NCBI GenBank assembly: GCA_041846495.1
Contig: JBGZEX010000010.1
Location: forward strand, 1-29,453
Direction of reading: 5' to 3'
Origin: JBGZEX01 sp041846495
GTDB taxonomy: Bacteria; Bacteroidota; Bacteroidia; Bacteroidales; Marinifilaceae
Length of the DNA: 29,453 nucleotides
The notes beneath the pieces are model-generated. The model ran no database searches and was not told the DNA's origin. It saw only the letters and a list, made by a program, of their open reading frames with translations. Made by a program: the position numbers and the translations under genes. Below are positions 1 to 6,695 of the stretch, piece after piece (the stretch's first letter is position 1; every line of letters starts with the position of its first letter).

Positions 1-1
1 A

Positions 2-109
2 CAAATCAAACTACCTCTGAACAAGGAGGTTTATACACAAACCATGCTGATGACAAGACATCAGAGAATAGCTAAACTATTTGATGAGGATTTTTGGGGT
101 ACGCAATGA
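2..109 (+). CDS. C-terminal end of an unrecognised protein, cut by the window start
   Basis: Reading from base 2 gives 35 codons with no stop before TGA at 107-109. The peptide ends in RIAKLFDEDFWGTQ, which has the mix of hydrophobic and charged residues expected of a folded protein tail. A second frame is also open from base 1 to TAA at 73-75, but its translation is more hydrophilic and less protein-like, so the coding frame is uncertain. I do not recognise a family. It lies about 320 nt upstream of a CRISPR array, so a cas or defence protein is possible, but nothing in these residues shows that. Confidence 0.3.
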   Translation, partial: QIKLPLNKEVYTQTMLMTRHQRIAKLFDEDFWGTQ

Positions 110-427
110 CGAAGTCAGGGGAATAATGTCCTGAGGCAAGAATGAAAATTACACACTTTTTAGAACACTACCCAGGTAGCCTTGGGATGGGCGTATGGGA
201 AGGCATCGCCACAGGCTCTATGCTGTGGTGTATCTCAAGTGATAATAAAACAATTTCCTTTTGAGTTGAAACTCTCAAACGGGCATCCTAAGCCGCATAA
301 AGCATTAGTCCGTTTGTTTTGGGGGTCGAGCCACCACAAAATTACGATGTTATTTTTTTCTATACCTGTCGATTTTACTTTTCCGATTTTTGACGATTCA
401 AAATTACCGATTACAACTCTCTACATC
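110..427 (+). other. Hairpin-rich non-coding stretch leading into the CRISPR array
   Basis: No convincing coding frame is present. Short stem-loops follow one another: 47-64 (CTGATG/CATCAG, inside the preceding ORF end), 115-134 (TCAGG/CCTGA), 168-179 (CTAC/GTAG), 207-230 (8 bp around CCACAG/CTGTGG, including one G-U pair) and 260-279 (TTTGAG/CTCAAA). The last ~80 bases before the first repeat are AT-rich, as expected of a CRISPR leader. The run of hairpins suggests a structured RNA, but I could not match it to RNase P RNA, tmRNA, a known riboswitch or group II intron domain V. Bases 263-272 could pair with the first ten bases of the CRISPR repeat with one G-U pair, which may be chance. Confidence 0.3.
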
Positions 428-523
428 GTTTCAATTCCAATAAGGTGCAATTAAGGGTAAAAGGCGGCGGTGCCAAGGACTTTTGAAAGAACAGTTTCAA
501 TTCCAATAAGATTCAATTGAAGG
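428..523 (+). CRISPR. Minimal CRISPR array: two 30-nt repeats and one 36-nt spacer
   Basis: Two copies of a GTTTCAATTCCAATAAG-type repeat start at 428 and 494, 66 nt apart, with a 36-nt spacer at 458-493 between them. The first 17 bases are identical. The 3' thirds differ (GTGCAATTAAGGG against ATTCAATTGAAGG), as expected if the second copy is the degenerate terminal repeat. The GTTTCAATTCC start and the 30/36 spacing resemble repeats used by type III and type I-B systems. No further repeat is found 66 nt before or after. The leader side is probably the AT-rich left flank. The array may be young, nearly empty or a decaying remnant. Confidence 0.7.
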
Positions 524-624
524 AGAACTGCAATCAAACACGGAGAGTCTCTCTAATGTGTAAACATCCGATGAATAATGAGCGTGATGATAACAGTCGA
601 CATGCAGCAAGGATAAATCAATAC

Positions 625-666
625 AATCGGGTTATAAGTGTGGATAATCGGGTTATTTTTCATAAA
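625..666 (+). promoter_or_regulatory. Tandem 21-bp direct-repeat operator upstream of the TonB receptor
   Basis: The 11-mer AATCGGGTTAT occurs at 625-635 and again at 646-656, exactly 21 bp (two helical turns) apart. The second unit begins 31 bp upstream of the -7 box at 677 and covers the -33 region. A diverged copy of the same layout lies at 7682-7723. AraC-family activators commonly bind such tandem direct repeats next to the -35 region, and an AraC-type gene lies at 6692-7672. That this regulator binds here is inference. Confidence 0.65.
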
Positions 667-676
667 ACCTCTATTT

Positions 677-684
677 TAATTTTG
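677..684 (+). promoter_or_regulatory. -7 box of the TonB receptor operon promoter
   Basis: TAATTTTG fits the Bacteroidetes -7 consensus TAnnTTTG. No good TTTG -33 box sits 19 nt upstream; that place is occupied by the second operator unit, as expected of an activator-dependent promoter. The start codon at 713 would be about 22 nt after the predicted transcription start. Confidence 0.5.
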
Positions 685-712
685 AAACAAAATTCAACAA
701 TGAACCTATTAT

Positions 713-3088
713 ATGAAAGATTCAAGAGTTTATCATATCCGGAAGGCTGTGGGTATACTGTTTGCATTGGGGGTATTTCCGTTATATCTCGAAGCGCAGA
801 GGTCTTCGCTCGAATTAAGGGTCGTCGATGCGGATAATGGAAACGGAATCGAATTTGCTACCGTACAATGGAAACCCGTCGGAGCTTCCGATTTCAAGGA
901 TGGAAGTTCGACAAATCGGTGCGGTCTCGTAAGTATACCGGCAGGAATTGCCAATACCTATGTCGTTTCAGTCCGATGTGTAGGGTATGAAACGACTACG
1001 GATACACTGAAAACTTCCATAAATAAGCATACGATACGACTCCGGCCGAATGCCCGACAATTGGATGGAGTTGTTGTTACGGGTAAATCCAAAGCTCAAG
1101 TTATCAGAGAGTCTCCCGAAGCGATTTCCGTTATCAGCGGAAAAGAATTACAGGGACGTACCATTTCTTTAGAATCGGCATTGAACAAAACAATCGGATT
1201 GAAAATAGGCCAAAGCGGCGGCCTGGGAAGCCGTTCGAGGATCATCGTTCACGGCTTGGAGGGCAATCGTATTCGGATTCTTTGGGACGGGATACCGATG
1301 AATACGGAGGATGGAAACTTTTCTCTTGATGAAATCCCGATAGATATCATCGAACGGATTGAGGTCTATAAAAGTATTATTCCTGCCCGCTTCGGATGCG
1401 ATGGATTGGGAGGTGCCGTCAATATCGTGACGAAAGAATTCAGTACGGATTATTTGGATGCCTCGTATGAACTCGGTTCTTATCAAACACATAAGGGAAG
1501 TGTTTTCTCTCGTAAGAATTTTCCAAAGAGAGGCATACTGCTCGGTATGGGAGGATATTATACCTCTGCCGAAAATGATTATTCGTTCAGAGTGCCAGAG
1601 AGAGAAAACTTGCTTGTAAAACGTGATCATGACCGTTTTCGTTCGTACATGTTAAAAGGGAAGATAGCTTTCACGAAGCTTCGGTTTGACGAAATCAGCA
1701 CCGAATTCGGATATTACAACCGTTTCAATGAGATACAGGGTATATTGAGGAATATACAATATGCGGAGCATAAATCGGAAATGTTTATGTTGGAGAACAA
1801 ACTGATAAAAAATGGCATGTTGGATAACCGTCTTAACTTCGAGTCGCATTTTTCTCTCTCTCATACAACAAATAATTTCACAGATACGGCAAGGGTAAAT
1901 CATGACTTCGAAGGAAATATCTATCCTGCCCCTAACGGACGAGGCGAAACGGGAAGTGTTCCTCACGATTCGGACAACAAATCTTTTGAACTCAATGAAC
2001 GTGTCAATTGCGATTACAGAATCTCGTCCAATCACAATATCAATTTGAATATTCTGCTTAATTATGCCCGTGAGCAGCCAAAGGACGATATTGCCGGCAA
2101 ACATGCCGGTTTTGAAGTGGCAGGCTTTCCAAGAAAGAAAACAAGTATTGTGTCCGGACTGACTTATGAAACAAAACTGTTCAATAGGAAACTGACTAAC
2201 ATGTTATCTGCAAAGCATTATTATCTGCAATCGAAAATCGACGATTTGACTTCATACGAAATCTCAACGCCGCCGAAACAAAAAGAGAATACGGCTTTGC
2301 AGTTCGGTTGGATTGAGGCGATGAAATACGAACCGTTCAAAGGCTTTCTCCTAAAAGGCTCTTATCAAACAGGCATACGTCTTCCCAATTCAAAAGAGTT
2401 ATTCGGTGACGGTATTATTACATTCCCTGCTGCGGAACTGAAGCCTGAAAAAAGCCACAACTTTAACTTGGGATTCCTGATAGATAAAAACGATGTGCTT
2501 GGCATGTCGAGACTTCAATTCGAAGTAAACGGTTTTTATATGCGAGTCGGCGATATGATAAAACTGATAAAACAGCACATGGCAGCCGGATATGTCAATG
2601 CGGAAAAAGTCCGTATAAAAGGTTTTGAAACCGAATTGAAAGCCGACGTTACGCCATCGATATACGCTTATGCGAATTGCACATATCAAGATGTTCGGGA
2701 TGCGCTCGCTTATCTTCCCAAAAGCACTACTCCCAATCCGACAAAAGGCTTACGACTACCGAATATTCCCTACCTGTTTGCCAACTTCGGAGCGGAATAT
2801 CACAGCGACCGATTGTTCAAGAACTGGTATGTCAAGGCTTTCTGGGACGGGAAGTTCACAGAAGAGTTCTTCTACTTTTGGGAACTTACCGAATTGCAAA
2901 AACGGCGCATTCCTCGCAGTTTCGTCAATGATATTGGTCTGCTATTGACCTACAAGAACAAATATTCCATCGCTTTGGAATGCCACAATCTGATGAATAA
3001 AGAAGTGTGGGATCAGTTCCGCCAACCATTGGCAGGACGGACATTCCACCTCAAATTCAGATACGTCTTCTCGAAAGGTATTTTATAA
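713..3088 (+). CDS. xusA: TonB-dependent outer-membrane receptor, XusA-like (probable xenosiderophore uptake)
   Basis: This 791-residue protein is a TonB-dependent receptor. A signal peptide covers about residues 1-29 (cut probably after LEAQ), then a carboxypeptidase-regulatory-like beta domain (~32-110), a plug domain (~130-240, with SRSRIIVHGLEGNRI and GGAVNIVTKEF), and a long beta barrel ending in an aromatic-rich strand. The immediate neighbour is a DUF4374 lipoprotein, the arrangement of xusA-xusB in Bacteroides thetaiotaomicron, where the pair takes up iron-loaded foreign siderophores. The receptor class is clear from sequence; the ligand is inferred from the neighbour. An in-frame start at 713 gives a good signal peptide, whereas the ORF from 517 is out of frame. 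Expression is probably driven by the operator-promoter at 625-684. Confidence 0.85.
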   Translation: MKDSRVYHIRKAVGILFALGVFPLYLEAQRSSLELRVVDADNGNGIEFATVQWKPVGASDFKDGSSTNRCGLVSIPAGIANTYVVSVRCVGYETTTDTLKTSINKHTIRLRPNARQLDGVVVTGKSKAQVIRESPEAISVISGKELQGRTISLESALNKTIGLKIGQSGGLGSRSRIIVHGLEGNRIRILWDGIPMNTEDGNFSLDEIPIDIIERIEVYKSIIPARFGCDGLGGAVNIVTKEFSTDYLDASYELGSYQTHKGSVFSRKNFPKRGILLGMGGYYTSAENDYSFRVPERENLLVKRDHDRFRSYMLKGKIAFTKLRFDEISTEFGYYNRFNEIQGILRNIQYAEHKSEMFMLENKLIKNGMLDNRLNFESHFSLSHTTNNFTDTARVNHDFEGNIYPAPNGRGETGSVPHDSDNKSFELNERVNCDYRISSNHNINLNILLNYAREQPKDDIAGKHAGFEVAGFPRKKTSIVSGLTYETKLFNRKLTNMLSAKHYYLQSKIDDLTSYEISTPPKQKENTALQFGWIEAMKYEPFKGFLLKGSYQTGIRLPNSKELFGDGIITFPAAELKPEKSHNFNLGFLIDKNDVLGMSRLQFEVNGFYMRVGDMIKLIKQHMAAGYVNAEKVRIKGFETELKADVTPSIYAYANCTYQDVRDALAYLPKSTTPNPTKGLRLPNIPYLFANFGAEYHSDRLFKNWYVKAFWDGKFTEEFFYFWELTELQKRRIPRSFVNDIGLLLTYKNKYSIALECHNLMNKEVWDQFRQPLAGRTFHLKFRYVFSKGIL

Positions 3089-3100
3089 TTCTAAACATAA

Positions 3101-4315
3101 ATGATAATGAGAACAACAACATTGAAGAACATAGCCCTTTCTGCTATGCTGGTCAGCTCCATATGGCTGACGTCCTGCGACAAGAACGACGACCCAAAAC
3201 CTACGCCCAATGAGGTACAACAACATTTTGTCTTTATCAATCAGATTGATCAGAAGACTGATTATTTGGGGACATTCTCGGATCTCTCGCAGAAAGAGGT
3301 CAACAATAAGAATACGTACGAGTTCGGCTTCGGAACTTACCCCTTTGTCCGTGACAATACGGTATTGGTAGCCGAAGGAGTGTGGGGCGATAAAATTCAT
3401 CAATTCACCAGAGATACCAAAGGACGTTTGGTAAAAGGTAAGACAATGACTTTCGGACAGGACTCTCGTCCGGGAGAAATTACTTTCCTCGATGATGAAA
3501 CAGCCTATGTATCGCTCAGTAAACGTGGAAAGATGGGCATATTCAATCCTCAAACGATGCAGCAAAAAGGTGAGATTGATCTTGCAAAATATGCAACGAA
3601 TGACAATAATCCCGATCCGGGATGCAATGTAATCCGTGAGGGGAAATTGTACGTCTCTCTTAATCAGAAAAATTCCCCCCACACCTCATGGCCCGGAACT
3701 GGAGCAGAGGTCGCCATCGTCGATTTGAAGACAAACACAGTGGAAAAAGTAATTAAAGACAAGCGAACTGCATCCGTGGGCCTTTTTCGCCACTCTAACG
3801 CCATCAAGGACGAACATGGTGACATCTACTTCTACAGCATAGGCATGGATGGAATGAATCCTTTGAAAGACGGCTTCTTGCGTATTAAAAAAGATACTGA
3901 CGAATGGGACAAGGATTATTACTTCCAACCATCCAAGACAAAAGTAACAGGTCTCGACACTGATGCTGCCTATATCCTGCCGTTCTACTATGCAGGAGAT
4001 GGGATTGCATATGCTTGCATCAACGTTCCGGCTTACACTCAACATCAAGACCCTATGCAATCATCAATTCTTGATTTCAACTATCAACCGGTTAAAATCA
4101 ACCTTTGGAACAAAACCATCAAGAAACTCAACCTCCCTTTGACCACAAGTATGGGAGCTTTTGCTTGTACACAATACAAAGATTTTATCGTCTTCGGTAT
4201 GACGTGCAAAGATGGCACAGGTTACTATACTTACAACACCAAAACGGAAGAATGCTCACAAAAACCGGTTGTTACCACCATAGGAGTACCTTCAAGTTTA
4301 CTTGTATTCGAATAA
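3101..4315 (+). CDS. xusB: DUF4374 surface lipoprotein, XusB-like siderophore-binding partner
   Basis: The 404-residue product begins with a lipoprotein signal peptide and a clear lipobox, LTSC, at residues 23-26. The mature start CDKNDD is rich in acidic residues, as in Bacteroidetes lipoproteins exported to the cell surface. The rest reads like a DUF4374 protein, a family predicted to fold as a beta propeller, with recurrent short blade-like strands. It begins 12 nt after the TonB receptor and ends the operon, since a strong terminator follows at 4437-4480. In B. thetaiotaomicron XusB is the surface lipoprotein partner of XusA. The usual third gene, the PepSY membrane protein XusC, is not present here. 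A start at 3107 is also possible and leaves the lipobox unchanged. Confidence 0.8.
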   Translation: MIMRTTTLKNIALSAMLVSSIWLTSCDKNDDPKPTPNEVQQHFVFINQIDQKTDYLGTFSDLSQKEVNNKNTYEFGFGTYPFVRDNTVLVAEGVWGDKIHQFTRDTKGRLVKGKTMTFGQDSRPGEITFLDDETAYVSLSKRGKMGIFNPQTMQQKGEIDLAKYATNDNNPDPGCNVIREGKLYVSLNQKNSPHTSWPGTGAEVAIVDLKTNTVEKVIKDKRTASVGLFRHSNAIKDEHGDIYFYSIGMDGMNPLKDGFLRIKKDTDEWDKDYYFQPSKTKVTGLDTDAAYILPFYYAGDGIAYACINVPAYTQHQDPMQSSILDFNYQPVKINLWNKTIKKLNLPLTTSMGAFACTQYKDFIVFGMTCKDGTGYYTYNTKTEECSQKPVVTTIGVPSSLLVFE

Positions 4316-4436
4316 TGAACAAAGAAGAGAGGGCATAAATTTCTTTTTAGTCAAGTTGCCCCTGCTATACATAGCTGCAAGGTGATTTCGGAGAATTCGG
4401 CATTCTGACTCCTCTTTTCTTATCATTCAAATTCAA

Positions 4437-4480
4437 CGAGGATAAAAAACGGACTATTCTGTCTTTTTTATCCTCGCTTT
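4437..4480 (+). terminator. Strong intrinsic terminator after the xusAB-like operon
   Basis: CGAGGATAAAAAA (4437-4449) pairs with TTTTTTATCCTCG (4464-4476). The stem continues as GAC/GTC after a two-base bulge and is closed by the loop TATTCT. A T-rich run, CTTTTTTATC, follows. The A-rich arm means it could also act in the opposite direction. Confidence 0.8.
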
Positions 4481-4482
4481 TT

Positions 4483-4490
4483 TATCTTTG
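4483..4490 (+). promoter_or_regulatory. Promoter -7 box of the GNAT-to-AraC operon
   Basis: TATCTTTG matches TAnnTTTG exactly and lies directly behind the terminator T-run, so transcription stops and restarts within about 50 bp. The -33 region falls in the terminator stem and has no clean TTTG. Transcription would begin near 4497, just before the AraC-like remnant and about 100 nt upstream of the GNAT start. Confidence 0.5.
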
Positions 4491-4497
4491 TAAAAAG

Positions 4498-4596
4498 AAA
4501 GCGTATGGTTAAAAATTTTGTGCTATCGACAAACCCGAAGACTGCTTTACCGATTTGCTCAAGCTATTTTGCCCGCTCAAAAAAGATGAAATATAA
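4498..4596 (+). pseudogene. Remnant of the 5' end of an AraC-family regulator gene
   Basis: Bases 4498-4544 align with 6685-6732 across the start of the downstream AraC gene: both begin AAAGCGTATG, and a 29-nt tail matches at 26 positions. The three differences are all silent in the AraC frame, which reads FCAIDKPED in both copies. The left copy lacks one base after its ATG, so the ATG is out of frame. The AraC-like frame then runs to TAA at 4594-4596 as a short, diverging peptide (KLFCPLKKDEI at its end). This indicates a paralogue that once evolved as coding sequence and was later truncated. Confidence 0.55.
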
Positions 4597-4597
4597 G

Positions 4598-5041
4598 ATG
4601 AAAATTGAAAGAATCACTAAGCATAAGAAACGATTCCTTGACTTGCTATTGTTAGCAGATGAGCAAGAGGATATGATTGACAAATATTTGCCGAGTGGAG
4701 ATTTGTTTGCTTTGTATGACGGCGATTTGAAAAGCGTTTGTGTTGTAGTACCTTTAAACGGTAATACCTGTGAATTAAAAAATATAGCAACATATGAGCA
4801 ATATCAAGGCAAGGGTTACGGTAGAAGATTAATAAATTACATTTCCGATTTCTACAAAAACGACTACAAGACAATGCTTGTTGGGACCGGTGAAATACCG
4901 GCCATCTTATCGTTCTATGAAAGTTGTGGTTTTGAAAAATCTCATCGAATAAAGAATTATTTCACGGACAATTACGACCATCCAATTTTCGAAGGAGATA
5001 TACAACTCGTCGATATGATTTACCTTAGAAAAGATTTATGA
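4598..5041 (+). CDS. GNAT-family N-acetyltransferase
   Basis: The 147-residue product is a GNAT acetyltransferase, transferring an acetyl group from acetyl-CoA to an unknown substrate. The acetyl-CoA-binding motif A is visible as YQGKGYGRRLI, preceded by the beta strand ELKNIATYE and followed by the motif B region ILSFYESCGFEKS. The open frame continues upstream to 4505, but that part is the frameshifted AraC remnant and does not look like GNAT sequence. I therefore place the start at ATG 4598 (MKIERITKHKK); ATG 4586 is an alternative. It overlaps the next gene by four bases (ATGA), so the two are probably translationally coupled. The substrate cannot be told from sequence. Confidence 0.8.
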   Translation: MKIERITKHKKRFLDLLLLADEQEDMIDKYLPSGDLFALYDGDLKSVCVVVPLNGNTCELKNIATYEQYQGKGYGRRLINYISDFYKNDYKTMLVGTGEIPAILSFYESCGFEKSHRIKNYFTDNYDHPIFEGDIQLVDMIYLRKDL

Positions 5042-5658
5042 CAATGGGAATAGACAATATCTTGAACAAGATACTGCAAATAGAGCATGGTTTTCAGCAC
5101 ATCCTTGATGGGGCTGAGGAAATCCTTTCGACATACTCAAAGGAACAGTGTTTTGAACTTGCTATCGAATTGTTTAAACACGAAGCCTATCAAGCCCGAA
5201 TGTTGGCGACAACGATATTGGGGAGATTAGCGACAACGAATAACGATGCCCTTTGTTTTCTGAAAAAGCAAGTAAGCACCGATGAGAATTGGCGTGTGCA
5301 GGAAATGCTTGCGAAGGCTTTCGACGAGGTTTGCAAACACAGAGGGTATGAAGCGTCTTTACCTCTTATCGAAGAATGGCTGAATGACGATAACCCGAAT
5401 GTTATTCGTGCCGTAACGGAGGGGTTGAGGATTTGGACAAGTCGCCCATTCTTCAAAGAAAATTCTATGCTTGCCGTTGCGTTAATCAGTAAGCACAAAG
5501 CACACGAAAGCGAATATCTTCGAAAATCCGTAGGAAATGCTTTGAGGGATATAAGTAAAAAGCATTCTGAATTGATACGGCAGGAAGTACAGCAATGGGA
5601 TTTGTCCAACCCTCGAGTTCTGTTCACTTACAAACTTGCAACGAAGTTATTAAAGTAA
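5038..5658 (+). CDS. AlkD-like HEAT-repeat protein (DNA alkylation repair family)
   Basis: This 206-residue, almost wholly helical protein has repeated helix pairs of the HEAT/ALK type, for example ARMLATTILGRLA, WRVQEMLAKAFDEV, NPNVIRAVTEGLRIW and LRKSVGNALRDISKKH. The pattern fits the AlkD-like DNA glycosylase family, which removes positively charged alkylated bases. The spacing of the Trp-bearing helices (ENWRVQEM, GLRIWTSR) is like that family. Catalytic activity cannot be assigned without a structural alignment, and some relatives are not glycosylases. It starts inside the GNAT stop codon and is followed 14 nt later by the DJ-1/PfpI gene, so it is a middle gene of the five-gene operon. 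Confidence 0.7.
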   Translation: MTMGIDNILNKILQIEHGFQHILDGAEEILSTYSKEQCFELAIELFKHEAYQARMLATTILGRLATTNNDALCFLKKQVSTDENWRVQEMLAKAFDEVCKHRGYEASLPLIEEWLNDDNPNVIRAVTEGLRIWTSRPFFKENSMLAVALISKHKAHESEYLRKSVGNALRDISKKHSELIRQEVQQWDLSNPRVLFTYKLATKLLK

Positions 5659-5672
5659 AAATATATACATCA

Positions 5673-6266
5673 ATGAAACAGAAAGTTTTATTTATCTTGT
5701 TAAATGAATACACAGACTGGGAGGGGGCTTTTCTCTCCACGGCTCTTCATGTGGGCGTGATACCGGGCGGTGAAATAAAGTACGAAGTGCATACCGTTGC
5801 TCCGACCTTGGACGCTGTCCGTTCCATCGGAGGTTTCAGGACTTTACCTGATTATTCTTTTGAGAATATGCCGAAAGATTATGCAGCCTTGGTGCTTATC
5901 GGTGGCAACCGTTGGGACTCGCCCGAAGCAGAACTTGTCGCACCACTGGTACAAGAGGCTTTGGATAAAGGTAAAATTGTCGGGGCGATATGCAACGGTG
6001 CTTCGTTCCTATGTTCGTACGGTTTCCTGAACAACATAAAGCATACAGGCAACGGTCTCGACCAACTCAAACATTGGGGTGGTGATAAATACACAAATGA
6101 AGATGGGTATGTAGAAGCACAGGCTGTCAGTGACAGGAATATCGTTACGGCAAATGGTGTAGGACATTTGGAATTCACTCGTAAGATGCTTCTATTGCTG
6201 AAAGCCAACAGTCCCGAGCAGATTGACAAGTGGTATGATTTCTACAAAAACGGATTCGTGAGATAA
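5673..6266 (+). CDS. DJ-1/PfpI family protein (type 1 glutamine amidotransferase-like)
   Basis: The 197-residue product has the DJ-1/PfpI flavodoxin-like fold: an N-terminal strand (QKVLFILLNEYTDWEGA), a GG-containing turn (ALVLIGGNRWDS), and a nucleophile elbow GAICNGASFL with Cys107 as the expected reactive cysteine. A later histidine-containing stretch, TANGVGHLEFTRK, may complete the site. Members include stress-response glyoxalases, deglycases and proteases, so the exact reaction is open. The frame extends upstream to 5595, but that overlaps the preceding gene; ATG 5673 gives the normal family start. The AlkD-like and SRPBCC neighbours suggest a shared stress or detoxification role, which is inference. 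Confidence 0.8.
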   Translation: MKQKVLFILLNEYTDWEGAFLSTALHVGVIPGGEIKYEVHTVAPTLDAVRSIGGFRTLPDYSFENMPKDYAALVLIGGNRWDSPEAELVAPLVQEALDKGKIVGAICNGASFLCSYGFLNNIKHTGNGLDQLKHWGGDKYTNEDGYVEAQAVSDRNIVTANGVGHLEFTRKMLLLLKANSPEQIDKWYDFYKNGFVR

Positions 6267-6293
6267 CGACATTTTTCTGAAATACTAAACTTT

Positions 6294-6695
6294 ATGGCCG
6301 TAACGTCAAACATAAAAGCCGTATTTCCGTGCGATTTGCAGAGAGTTTGGAAAGTTGTAACATCACTTACCGATTACTCATGGAGAAGTGATATTGAAAG
6401 GATAGAAGTCGTATCAGACACGCAATTTGTAGAGATTACGAAAGGTGGATACATAACCGTTTTTACAATAACAAAACAAGAGCCTTGCTGCCTGTGGGAG
6501 TTTGATATGGAGAATGAAAAGATGAAAGGTCATTGGGTCGGTGTTTTCAGTGGCAATGAAAAGACTGCCACGATTGATTTCACGGAGTACATAGAGCCTA
6601 AGAAATGGTTTATGACTCCGTTCGTGAAGATGTATTTGAAATATTGGCAAGTCAGATATGTCAGAGATTTAAGAAATGTGTTGAAAAGCGTATGA
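6294..6695 (+). CDS. SRPBCC (START-like) small-ligand-binding protein
   Basis: This 133-residue protein fits the SRPBCC/polyketide-cyclase-like fold. It begins with the usual N-terminal strand and helix (VTSNIKAVFPCDLQRVWKVV), then a TDYSWRSDIERIE segment, a run of alternating beta strands, and a C-terminal helix with VRYVRDLRNVLKSV. Such proteins bind hydrophobic ligands or modify them; no catalytic residue can be named. It lies 27 nt after the DJ-1/PfpI gene. Its stop codon overlaps the start of the AraC gene by four bases (ATGA at 6692-6695), so the regulator is probably translated by coupling to it. Confidence 0.75.
   Translation: MAVTSNIKAVFPCDLQRVWKVVTSLTDYSWRSDIERIEVVSDTQFVEITKGGYITVFTITKQEPCCLWEFDMENEKMKGHWVGVFSGNEKTATIDFTEYIEPKKWFMTPFVKMYLKYWQVRYVRDLRNVLKSV

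Noticed and set aside
110..427. Group II intron or diversity-generating retroelement remnant
   Set aside because: No domain V pattern, no reverse-transcriptase reading frame and no template/variable repeat pair could be seen.
182..454. 90-residue ORF in the left non-coding region
   Set aside because: It crosses the hairpin-rich stretch and runs into the first CRISPR repeat, has no recognisable domain and no plausible start context.
517..837. 106-residue ORF overlapping the start of the TonB receptor
   Set aside because: It begins in the last CRISPR repeat, is out of frame with the receptor's clear signal peptide, and shows no protein-like pattern.
4505..4597. Upstream extension of the GNAT gene to 4505
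   Set aside because: These codons are the frameshifted AraC remnant; the family's N-terminus begins at 4598.
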